Source: Acanthamoeba lenticulata (lineage: Eukaryota; Discosea; Longamoebia; Acanthamoebidae). From it: a stretch of DNA of 64,000 nucleotides. Position numbers and translations under genes: made by a program. Positions 32,347-43,143 of the stretch are shown in pieces (position 1 is the first letter of the stretch; each line of letters opens with the position of its first letter). The stretch spans positions 62,001 through 126,000 of the forward strand of contig NAVB01000069.1 of assembly GCA_002179805.1 (NCBI GenBank), read 5' to 3'. The notes under the pieces were generated by a model. That model had not been told where the DNA came from. It saw only the letters and a program-made list of their open reading frames with translations, and searched no databases.

Positions 32347-32447
32347 ATATTTTCCGGTGCGTTTTTGGTGCCTTTTCCTTCCTCTCGGTGTTTTTACCAA
32401 GCCTTGCTTTCTGCATCTTGTACGGCTGTCGTAGGTGGCTGCCACAG

Positions 32448-35400
32448 ATGGAGGGGAAACCCGTTTATGAGGTAACGATTAGCGCCCGGGCCTTTTTGTT
32501 CTCGTTACTGAACAATCCAACTTGTTACGCGTTGCCAGGACCCCCTTGTGGGAGCTGAGGACGACGCGCTTGAGGAAGAAGGCGGTGACGAAACCGCCAC
32601 TGTGACAGAGGCGCCGACCATGCTGCGTCAGCTCAGTGCCGAGAGCGAACAAAACGACCCTCGTGTGGCGCTGTTGTCCACGCATCGTGCGCTCCTACCC
32701 AAAAGTGCATCAATAGAAATCGGTGGTGCCTCCATCTTACCCTTTTCACCCTTGCTGCTACCTGCACAGAGCAAGATGGGAACCGGGGAACGCTCCCCCA
32801 TCAAAGAAAGAAGGGCGAAAGTCCCCCCAAGGTGACGTTTTCCATCAAGGACGAGCACAAGGGCGAAGATGAGGAAGACAACCTGCCACTCCACAAGCTC
32901 ATATGGCAAGATGTACAGCGGTTTTCCTTCTCCCGCATGGTATGGCTCGCTCTGGTGCTCGCCCTCCCACAAGACCTCGTGGCTCACTTCTTCGCTTTCC
33001 CCAGTGGCACAGTCTTGTGCAAGGCCTCCTTTTCTGGGCCATGGATTTTTGGGTGTCGCTGCGCTACGTCAGCGTCGATTCTTTCAAGAACAAGAAGAAC
33101 TTTTGCATCGCCGTCATCACCATCGTCATCGCCGTTGCTGCCATTGTGTAAGAGCTCCTCCTTCTCTTCCTCCCGCTCCACCACTCTGCGAAACAAGCTC
33201 ACATTGGGACCCGCGGCCGCTCGTTGACCCCCTGGTTGTCGTGCACACCACAGTGCCTTGACTGCGGTCGTGGCCAAGTCACCCCTCGTTTTCGTCAAGC
33301 TGGCCGAGAACACCGTGGGCGAATACGACCTGGTACGATCACTGGGCACCCGCTGTGGTGCATGGCGTCTCCGCGCGTCGTTGTCTACGCGACCTAACAT
33401 GAGCGCGCCACCACCAGCTGATTACTCCCGACGGCACGCCCATCTACGTGTCTCCGCAGTCCTACGACAAGTACTTGCCCGCTGTGCCCTGTGTGTTTGA
33501 CTAACGCTGTTGCTCAACTGACCTGGCGTCTGCCTCACACGCAGGAACAACCACTCGGGTGATGCAAGCGACAAGAAGTCGTCGCCCGACTTGGGCAACT
33601 TGAGCGGGTACGGCCTCTGCCGGTCCTTGTGGGGAAAACCGTAAATCGATGCCTCTGATGCTAAAGTGCTGCTGGCGCCATAGATTCCTTTTGAATGCGA
33701 CCGACGTTCAGCACAAACTGGCCCATGCACCAGGCGTCTCGGGCGCCGTTCCACGATGGACCATGCTGGGTCGTGTCGGGAATCGGTTCGACAGTTCGCG
33801 CAACTCGACGGCGATCATCCTCGTCATCGACTCGGAGAAGGAACAGGTATCTCGATGCGCCTCAAACTGCACGTGAGCGACTGTGCTGACCGTCTTGTTT
33901 CGTTCTTTGCACACAGGAAATCGGGCTTGGCCGCAGCTGGCCATTCCCGCCTTTGGGTGAGCGACAGGCCATCATCAGCGGTCCGCTCCTGCGTAACATC
34001 GGTGCCGACAAAAACGATTACATCACCCTGACCATCGACATCGGCGACTTGGCCACGGTATCCCGCTTGTCTGGTTGCGCAAAGTATTGGGGGGGGGGGA
34101 GAGAAGGACGCCAACTCAACGTTGTTTTGGGGGGACCAACCAGGATCTGGGCGGCTTCTCGACAGACGAGCTCAACAATTCTTTTAAGAAGTTCCTGGCG
34201 ATGGGCATCCATCGACTGGTCGCCAACGTGACGGTCGTCTTCGACGCACACGACATCCCCGGCCTGGCCCAGCAGCTCGGTACGTGTGCCCCGCTTCGCC
34301 TCGCCACAGGCACAGGCGGGCTGGCAGTGAATGCAGGGCTGACCGTGAGATGCGCGCAGAGCATCAACTGAACTTCACCATTCCCCCGTTGATCCTGCAA
34401 ATGCTGGTGCAGGCCATCATCGCCCAGGTGAGGCTTACTCCCCTCCCCCTCTGTTCTTGGTGATGGACAAGCTGACATGATGTGGGCCTGGTGTGTACGT
34501 GCTTATGAAGACCCCCGATCACACGGGAGTGGTGACGGTCCGCCTGAACGACGTCCTCACCGACCCCGTCATCTACACCATGATCGACGAGCTGGCGCGC
34601 ATTGCCTCGGGCAACCCGACCGGGAACGTCACCTACACCGACCTCTTCAAGTTCTCATCCGACTTGGAAGGTGCGTGGCAGTCGTAGCAACAGCCAAGCT
34701 TGGTGGTCGACGTCTCTCTGAGTACTCACACCTCCTGTGCAGTCGCCGGTGCGGTCGAAGACGGAGAGGGCAAGTGGCCGTCGGCCTTGGGTACCGTGGT
34801 CGTGATGGAGGCCAAGTACATCCCCTTCCTCCTCTTCAAGGTAAGCCCTTCCCCCCAACACTCCCCCTTCCTCCTCTGTGCCGTTGTTGTCTGCCCTTGT
34901 GTACTTCCACGCCTAAACGCGCCGGCGTGCAGGAGTGGCTGCCGTGGCCCATTCGCGACAACGCCCGCCTGATTCGCTCGCTGATGGGCAACATCCCGGG
35001 CTACACGCTCCCGCCCGACTCGGAGAACTACAACGTCGACAAGCTGCTCATCAATTTCCCCATGGGCGTACGCTCGCGGCTTTTCCCCTTGCTCGTGGCA
35101 GCGTAATTCAGTCTGACTTCACATTGTGTTTGTGTTGGCCAAAGTACTTTGCGCCGATGGTGGTCGTGCAGAAGAAGGACCGGCTGGAGACCTACACCAA
35201 GGACAAGGAGAGCCGCGACCTGGACATGATCGACTGGACCAACCAGGTGTCTCTGGCTCTGGGCCTTGATTTCCAGGGCGGCTTCACGCTGCCGGCCTAC
35301 ACCTTCCTGCGCGGCACCGACATCCCTCAATCGTTCCTCAGCCAGGCACATTCCTCCCCGCCTCGTCGCTCCCAGTGAGCGCTATGGGCTGACGACCTGC

Positions 35401-38400
35401 TTGGGGGTGGTGGTTTAGATCTTGATTGGGCTGGTGGTGATCCTGCTCATGCATTCCATGCTGGTCATTTACTCGTTGCTGCTCTCCAATACCGAGGAGA
35501 AGACCTACGAATATGGCATGCTCCGCGCGCTGGGCCTTCGCCACAAGTCCCTCATCCAGCTCCTCACCATCCAGGTAATCACCGGACCCTCTTCCCTCCT
35601 CATCAGCATCATCGTGTTCAACCTGTTGCCTCATTCACCGGGGTCTCTCCCTTAGGCCGTGTTTTTCTCGGCGCCGGGCATCGCATTGGGCTTGTTCTTG
35701 GCCTTCCTCATCAACATCATCGTGGCCAACTTCATCGCGAACTACACATCGACTCCGTACGTGTTTACAAATTGACCGTCATGTCTGGGGAAAGGTGAGT
35801 TGCGTTGCTCAACCGCAGAATGGGTGCTTGCTGGGTGCAGGCTGGACGTGATAATCGGCTCCACGCCCATCCTGGTGGGCGTTTCGCTGGGCCTGTTCAT
35901 GCCAATCATTGCCAACATCATCCCGATCCGCGTACGTGGGCCCACTTCCTTGACCCTAACTCGCGGTGAAGTCTGTTGTTTGACCTCCTCCTCTCTCCCA
36001 CATTCTCTTATTATCATAATCAACAGAGGGCGCTGTCGCGCACGCTACGTGACGCGCTCGACGTCTACCACCAGAAGTTCAGCGAGACCGTCGTCAAGAT
36101 CGTGCGCCTCGAGCAGCTGGGCGTCTCCGTCGAGCAGGTACACTTCCGATCGGCGTCGCAGCCCGCTCGGTGCTGCTCTGACCATGTATGCGTTTTTGGC
36201 TGCAGACGGTGTGGTCGGTGATGATGATCATCTTTGGGTTCATGCTGCTCTACGTCGTGCCGTTTGCCTTCCGGTACCAGTACTGGGGCATTTTCCTGGG
36301 TCTCATCAACGCCACCCTCCTGGGCATGGTGCTGGGCCTCGCCACTGTGGCCTCCATCCTCCAGGGCCGCATCGAGAAGCTTATGCTGCACGCCCTCATG
36401 TGGCGCGGCGCCAGCAAGTACGGAGCCGACAACCCTCTCACCCGCACCGGTGTGACCTCAACGAACTCTTATTCTCCAATTGGTATGGTTTGAAACAGGC
36501 TCAAGGTGGTGGTGCGCAAGGCCTTGTCGGCGCACAAGGACAGAAACAGGAAAACAGCTCTCATGTTCACCACCGCAGTGGCCTTTGTGTACGCCGCTTT
36601 TTATGTTTATTTTTACACATTTCTTTTGAACAATAATTATTTATTTATGTATTTTAATTTTAACCAATTGGTGTACTCTTGAACAGGATCTTTGCGGCGG
36701 CCATCTTCCAGATCCAGACCGCGTCGGTCGGCGACAACATTCGTTTGCTGAGCGGCAGCGACATCTTCATTCAGGCCTTTGACTACAACCAACCTTTGGA
36801 CGAGGTGCGCCACCAACAACCAACCAACCAACACAAGCCAAAGAATAAATAGTCCCTTCCTTCTCGCTTGCTGAACTGTCTGTGCAGGAATCGATGCGCG
36901 ACTTCCTGCACACGCACATGCAAGACCCCAAGAGCGGCATCGTGGACTACACCTGTACGTGCCCGCTGGCTTGCTCGCTTCCCCCCTTCCCCGAGTCTCA
37001 CATCCATACTCACCTTCGGCTCGACGACGCCACCAACCAATAGTCTTTGCATTTAAACTCACGGAGTTACCGGGCTTAACGGGCACCTACGTCTCCAATA
37101 TGGCCGGCACTCCCGACGGCTCAGTGGTGCGTGCGGAGACGCTCACACACACGCCACATACGCAAAGGACGCGACGAGTAACTAATGATTGGCGATGGTG
37201 GCGCACAGGCTATCCACGGCGTGGAGGAGAACATGCTCTGGTCGACCTACGATCAGTACCTCATGCTCTCTTCGATTGACCAGCACTTCTCCTATGCCTC
37301 GACCCCGCACAAGAAGCCCGACATCGTCCGCTCGCTCTTCACCGATGCTGGCAAGGGTACGCCACGGTGTTCCAGCCCTAGCCCCATTTGCCTGGTATCT
37401 TGACCGGCGCCCCACCTGTGCGTGTCGCAGCCGTGACGTCGTGGGACAAGAACCTCAAGATCCCGCCGGTCGTCAACACGGGCAAGCTCGTCAACGTGAC
37501 GCAGTTCGCTCAGCACCACTCGGCCTACTTTCCTCACGTACACCCTTTGTCTTCCCCATTCCCAAAACACGCTTGAAGCGTCGAGTTTTGTCTCTTACAC
37601 GGCTCTCGACCGGGGTTCAGGTTCCGATATCGACGATCCCGTATTATGTCGACCACAACCTGGAGGATACCTACACGGACTACATCGATACCATCATGGA
37701 GACCGCCCACGTACGTCCATACAGATTCCTTCTGTACTCGCAGAAAGCTCAGCACGACCACAATCACTTATTTCTATTGTCAATCCCACGCGCAGGAGGG
37801 CCTCCAAATCTACATCGATCAGCCCATGCAGATCAACGTGCGGTTCATCGTCAGCCCTGACGTGGGCCAAACGCGCATCAAGTACTTGGCCAAGCCTCGC
37901 GTACGCCACTGCTCTTCTTTTGACACATTTTCTCCTCTTTTTGGCTGAGTCGTCGTGTTGTGGTGACCTCTTGGTGGTGGCCGGACGACGCAATTTGCAG
38001 GCGTTCGCGTCCAAGTTCCCTGCGCTCTATTTCACGTGGCTAAAGGTGCTGGCCAAGGCCAAGCTGCCCATCATCATTTCCGTGGACGCCTACAACAAGA
38101 TCGTCCGACAGGTGTGACCTCTCCTCCCTTTTGTCGTCCTCTGTGAACAAGCCTTGTTGACGCTAGCCGGCCTGCTCCCTCGTCAAAATTAGGTGTACGA
38201 GGTGCGCGTGAACGCCTCAAAGGCCAACCCGCAGCTCAAGATGCCCAAGGAGTGGGTACGACGCATTATCATCATCGTCACCCGTTCTTCTCGATAGTTG
38301 CTTACGCGCAAGTTGTCACGCGCACCGTCGCTTCGCGAGTACAGAAGCAGCCACCGCCGGAGACGCCGAACAAGGCCAAACTGCTGGTGAAGCTCAAGAA

Positions 38401-39277
38401 TGGCGTGACGCGTGACCAGCGTGAGTTCGTCATCAACGGCCTCAAGAACTTCATCAAGCACAACAGGTCCAAACTCCTCCTCCACTTCGCAGAACCTGCC
38501 CACACCGCGGCCTCCCGGCTGACGTGACCCTTTTGCCCTCCACCACTGGGACAGAGTGCTGGTGTCGGACACGACGGAACTGGTTGGCGCGACAGTGTTG
38601 GCCACTCGGCTGCTCATGCTCTTTTTCTACGTTGGTATGGCTTGACTCTGGCATCAACTCACAAGGCGGGGCGCTGTGGGGTGGCCACACAACGCAGAAG
38701 TTTTTTTTTCTTTTTGTGAAGACTGACCATCAAGCGGCGTTGTGTGTTCAACAGTGACGGCCATCGCGATGCTGCTGTGCTTCTTCGTGCTGTGGATTTC
38801 GTTCACAAGCAACGTGAGCGAGAACTCGTGGGAGTTTGGCGTTCTCCGCGCTATCGGCCTCAATGTACATTGACTCATTGTCCTTCATTGTCGCCCTTCC
38901 CATCTCTGCTCACGTTGCTCCTGGCACAGATCTGGCAAGTGATGAGTGTGTACATGTTCGAAGCGCTTGCCATCATCCTCACTTCTGTCATTATGGCCAC
39001 CGTCATCGGTGCGTTTTCTTTTTACTTCCATCTTGCTGGCCAACTGTCGCTGTTGCGGCTCACGTGCGGGTGGTTGCGGGTGACAGGCATTGTGGTGGCC
39101 TACACGCTGGCGCTGCAGTACGCGTTGTTCAACCAGACGGACGTCGAGATTTACTTCCCTACGTTCCTCTTCTTCTTCCTGCTTTTCTGTTCGTTCGTCG
39201 TGTCGATCCTGGGCTCCTACCTCCCTGCTCGCAAGTACAGCCACAAGGAGATCGCCCACACCATCAAGGGTCTCTAA
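32448..39277 (+). CDS. FtsX/MacB-type multi-pass permease (ABC3 permease family)
   Basis: Long gene with many short introns. ATG 32448 gives MEGKPVYE, then an acidic cytosolic N-terminus. The first membrane helix follows the typical sequence SLRYVSVDSFKNKKNFC, IAVITIVIAVAAIV. A large extracytoplasmic region (about 33300-35330) comes next. Then SQILIGLVVILLMHSMLVI, EEKTYEYGMLRALGLRHKS, QAVFFSAPGIALGLFLAFL and NIIPIRRALSRTLRDAL form the first FtsX core. Further helices lead to a second large loop and a second core, with ENSWEFGVLRAIGLN, VYMFEALAIILTSVIM and SYLPARKYSHKEIAHTIKG, stop 39277. The two (Y/W)E(Y/F)GxLRAxGL motifs are the FtsX hallmark just before a helix pair. Eukaryotic members are found in protists with unknown substrate. 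No ATPase partner is encoded nearby. Confidence 0.85.
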
Positions 39278-39661
39278 GCCGGACGGGTCTCTCCTCTTTG
39301 CGTGTTTGTACATACTTCACATTCTCCGCTGGAGGTTTTTTGCGGTCCGGCCCAACCGGAAAATGTTTTCAAGATGAATTGCCGGGGAGTTGATCGCCGG
39401 AGCATAGTGAATTTCTTGTGGCTGACCTCAGAAGAGAACGGAAAGCCGCAGCGACTTGTCCAATCAGCCGTCGCTGCTTACGGCAGTGCAACAGTTCGAA
39501 AACTGGCAAACCCGCCAACAACAACTCTCATACACACCACACTCCCCAGCACGCGCACACCTAGGTTGTTGACTGTTGGCCAAGAGCACAACGACTGGGT
39601 TGCGGTGTACACATCTTGTACGTGGCTTTTGCCGCCACTGCGCACAGCTGCCGCAGCTTAC
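39278..39661. other. Intergenic/5' leader of the LOV gene
   Basis: The frame of the LOV gene stays open back to an ATG at 39374, giving an alternative 96-residue N-terminal extension without recognised motifs. The sequence looks like a 5' UTR plus promoter, but the longer start cannot be excluded. Confidence 0.4.
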
Positions 39662-41830
39662 ATGGAGCCCCCCTACGGCAGCAAAGACTACCTGCCTGCA
39701 GAAGGAGAGATAGAGAAAGGCAGCAGCGCCCCCTTGGTGCGGTTTGAAGAGGATGCACAGACAGAAGGCGAAACACCGGAATACGGCAGCAACGCGAGGA
39801 AGAGGAAGAGACCGGACGAGCTGAGGGCGTCAGGCCCTAAGAAGGGCATCTTAAGATGGAAGAAGTCGCGAGCAGAGCTGCCAGCCAATGCCGCACCAAC
39901 GCTGCCAGATGTGGGCTCTCCCGAGACGCTGCCGCCCATGAGCCCAGGGACCGAAAGCAGCGAGCCTAACGCCGCTGGCGAAGATAAACCACCGCAGGAG
40001 CTCACATTCATGAGCGACGCCGAAGCGCTGGCCTTTCTCACCAGCCCGGCCGTGCTCGAGGCCTGGCCTTTTATGGGCGACCTCCACTGTCTGGTACGGG
40101 CGGCTTCGGGGAGGTGCTTGCAACCCCTTCCCGTGCTGTAGTAACGTTCATGGTTACAGGTTACGGTGATAACGGACATGCGAGTACCCGACTACCCGGT
40201 AATCTACGCCAGCGACAGCTTTGAGGGGCTCACCTTGTACGAGAAGAAGGACATTCTGGGGAGCAACTGCCGCATCCTCCAGGGCAAATGTACAAACAAG
40301 CAGACCGTCGAAATGCTCAACGCGGCTGTAAAGCGCGGGGAGCAGGTAGAGGCGCACCTCCTCAACTACCGCAAGGACGGCACGCCCTTTTGGAACAAAT
40401 TCATGGCGTTGGTGCGCGTGCCTCACCTGCGACGCGTTGATGCGTCTCACCTCCGCTCGATCTCGCTACTCACACGCTGGTGGCGCGGGTACGACGCGGG
40501 GTCTCCACTTGCAGCCGATCAAGGACCGTGAGGGTTTGGTGACGCACTACGTGGGCATCCAGCAGGACGTCACGCTGCTCACCGAGATGGGCTCGGACCC
40601 GCGCAAGTGGACTTCGCCCGAGGTGGGCATGTGGCTTGACCACGTGGACCTCGGCGACTACTCGCTCAAGGCCATCCAGAACGACATTGTGGGCGCCGAC
40701 CTCTTCTCCAAGGTCCGCCGGCCCTTTGTCCGCGTTTCTTGGCCGCGACGACGGTGACGCTGACGACGTTTTTGTTGCCCATGCCTTGCTTGAACAGGAC
40801 CCTGTCAGTTTTGCCGACAAGCTCGGAATGACGAACGAGCAGGATCGGGAATATCTACAGCGGAAGATGAAGCGCCTCAAACGCAACCCGCAGCTCTCTT
40901 TCTCAAGCTCGTTCTCTTCATTTGACTTTTCCCACTCTGCCATTTCACTACAAGCCCTCTCTCGCGTCGGTACGCCGCAGCGTTCATCGCCACTTTAGAA
41001 AGTCAGGCCCGCCCGCTAACCGATAACGCTTGTCGCGGCGTTGATTCAGGGCCCAAGAAGGTGCGATTCGACCTGAAGACGTTCTTTCCGCCGGATGTCC
41101 ACGACAAGGTCACCGTGCGCTGCCTTCATCGAGGTGCGCACCCGTTCATCGGACAAAAAAAAATGAACGGTTTGGCTTACCTGTTTTTTGGTTTTGTACT
41201 CGATTATGTACAGAACGCATGCACCTCTTCAGCATCCACAAGGACACGAGCTTCTCGCGTCTCCGCAACAAAATCCGATCAATTGTTCCTCGCCTCAGCA
41301 ATTGCGTTGTGCAGCAGCTCTACGAGGAGCCGGACTGCCTTGGCGGCAGTGCGACCGCCATCCAGATCCGGCCTGCAGCCGTGGAGACGCGGCACATGCA
41401 CATCTTCACCCTTCGGAACGATGAGGACCTCGCCCAAGCGATCGCGTACGTGACCCTGGTGTCCTCTCTGGTCCGTTTTTGTTGTTGCTGACACAACCAG
41501 CTTCACAGTCGAGTCATCGCCGGCCGGAGTCACTCGGTATCGGGCACGCCGGTCATGCGATTACGGCTGGTGTCGCCCAGCGAGGCCGATCAGCCGCAAG
41601 CCATGCTGTCTGACATGTCGCTCGGCCTTTCGTCGCCTTTTGCCTCTTCGTCGCTCTCCCTCGACTCGGCCTCGCTCACGGACCCGTCGCTTTCGCTCCT
41701 TTCCAATTCCTCCTTCTTCTCGGCCTCCCTCCCCGTGGCCTCCCTGGCCCACGCCACGCCTTGCTATCCGCTGCTTCCTGCCCGCGCACCACATCCCGAC
41801 GCCACAGACCGACCAACAAGTGGGGAATGA
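39662..41830 (+). CDS. LOV-SAM-PB1 protein, putative blue-light receptor
   Basis: Start chosen at ATG 39662 (MEPPYGSKDYLP); an in-frame ATG at 39374 is possible. Residues 1 to about 140 are charged and disordered, with a basic KKGILRWKKSR patch. A LOV domain follows: VITDMRVPDYPVIYASDSF, LGSNCRILQGK with the photoactive Cys, AHLLNYRKDGTPFWN and THYVGIQQDVT. The FMN-contact Asn, Arg and Gln residues of LOV domains are kept; only the GRN of GRNCRFLQ is GSN. Next is a SAM domain (KWTSPEVGMWLDHVDLGDY, VGADLFSK, NEQDREYLQRKMKRL). Then comes a PB1-like domain (DKVTVRCLHRERMHLFSIH, FSRLRNKIRSIV, HMHIFTLRNDEDLAQAI), and finally a Ser/Leu-rich tail to a stop at 41830. It likely binds flavin and oligomerises through SAM/PB1; there is no kinase or DNA-binding output domain. 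Confidence 0.85.
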
Positions 41831-41955
41831 CGAGAAATGCGATCGAGAAACATAACTCGCGTGGGCGCGCCCTATGTGCGCCGCTCCACACGGCCCAATT
41901 TTGACGACGACGATGATCATCACAACAACAAGAACAAAGGATGGCCTCTGCTCGG

Positions 41956-42795
41956 CTAGTTGCAGTACATCATGACGGGTTCCTTCGGGACTGGCAAGTT
42001 CAACGTCGCCTCATACTGCTTCAGCTGCCGTGCGAACCCTGCGCAGCCGCATGAGCACGGTGCGAGAGCATGAATGAGCAAAGATGACCTCCCTTCCCAT
42101 GGAGCGAGCGCTGCGTGCCTTCGTTTGGCGAGATCCATCTTCGCTTCATGACAAAGTCGAGCGCCTTGTCGTAAGGCAGTCCCATCTGCTTCATCACGTA
42201 GGCTGTGGCGTGGAAGAGTCACCCCAATGTAGAGATCAGAGCTTGGTCACCTGTACCACCCAAGGGGAAGCAGCATGGCGTACCAACGGTCAAGGACGCG
42301 CTGCGGGAGATACCGGCCGCACTGCATGCGATACAGCAGCTGGTGAGCGCTTATGTGGACAAACGAGGTGTTCGAGCGGACATCATTTACCAGTGAACAA
42401 GAATGCCTCCAGCTTGCCGGCCCTCCTCAATGAACGCGATGCTGGACTCGATGTGGCTCAGGATGTCTTCCTCTTCGTCATCCATCAACTCCACACTCTT
42501 GTACACAAAATGCTGCGGTGAAAGGGTGAGGCAGCCACTTGCGGTGCACGTTACTCAGCCAGGCGCGGCAAGCACCTCAGGGTAGCGGGGACGCATGCCC
42601 TTGACTGCGCACAGGATGTGGGTGACGCCCTTTTGTTGAAGGCCCTGTTTTATTCATGGGTCGGCAAGGCTTCAGTTAAAGTAAAGACAACAAGCAGGGA
42701 CGTACCGTCCGGTTGCACGCAGCTTCTGCATCACCAAGATAGAGTCCTGGCAATATCTCATCTGCAACCCTCCATGTTATGCTTGCTTCCGCCAT
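41956..42795 (-). CDS. Atypical dual-specificity protein phosphatase
   Basis: ATG at 42795 gives MAEASITWRVADEILPGLY, LGDAEAAC, the usual DSP entry. Spliced exons give GVTHILCAVKGMRPRYPEV, YKSVELMDDEEDILSHI with the general-acid Asp, IEEGRQAGGILVHCAAGIS RSAS across a splice that restores the P-loop HCxxGxxR, VMKQMGLPYDKALDFVMKR, WISPNEGFARQLKQYE and LPVPKEPV, stop 41956. All catalytic elements are intact. About 165 residues, so it is a small atypical DSP without a MAPK-docking domain. The last intron (42039-42118) has a GC donor. It sits tail-to-tail with the LOV gene and head-to-head with the CUE-PB1 gene. Confidence 0.88.
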
Positions 42796-43143
42796 GTGTA
42801 GGTAAATGTTGCGTCTTCTGTTGGCCAGACTCGTGCCCGGCTCTTCGCCTTGGTTGTGTTCCCTACCTCGCGAAAGCACGGAAAAGCAGACAACCAGACC
42901 TGGCAAGTTGCCGGCTAGTTTTCGGTGCTGTCGGAAAAAACCTGGAACGGCAGCAGGGCTCAGTGAAGAGCTGGCAAGAAATAACCAGGCAGGCATCCCT
43001 CCTGAAAATTTCCACTGCGCATCCAGCGCCACATTGATATTGTCGATCGTAACACCACTTTTAAAAGACCCTCAACCGCACAGAGGGCCACACCATCAGC
43101 AACTTCCCCTGTTTAGATTTTAGTATTACTCGCGAGCCCAACG
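42796..43143. promoter_or_regulatory. Divergent intergenic region, phosphatase / CUE-PB1
   Basis: 348 bp between divergent start codons at 42795 and 43144. Open frames here use non-ATG starts and lack conservation. It must hold both promoters; no element is clearly recognised. An AT-rich stretch lies directly before 43130. Confidence 0.4.
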
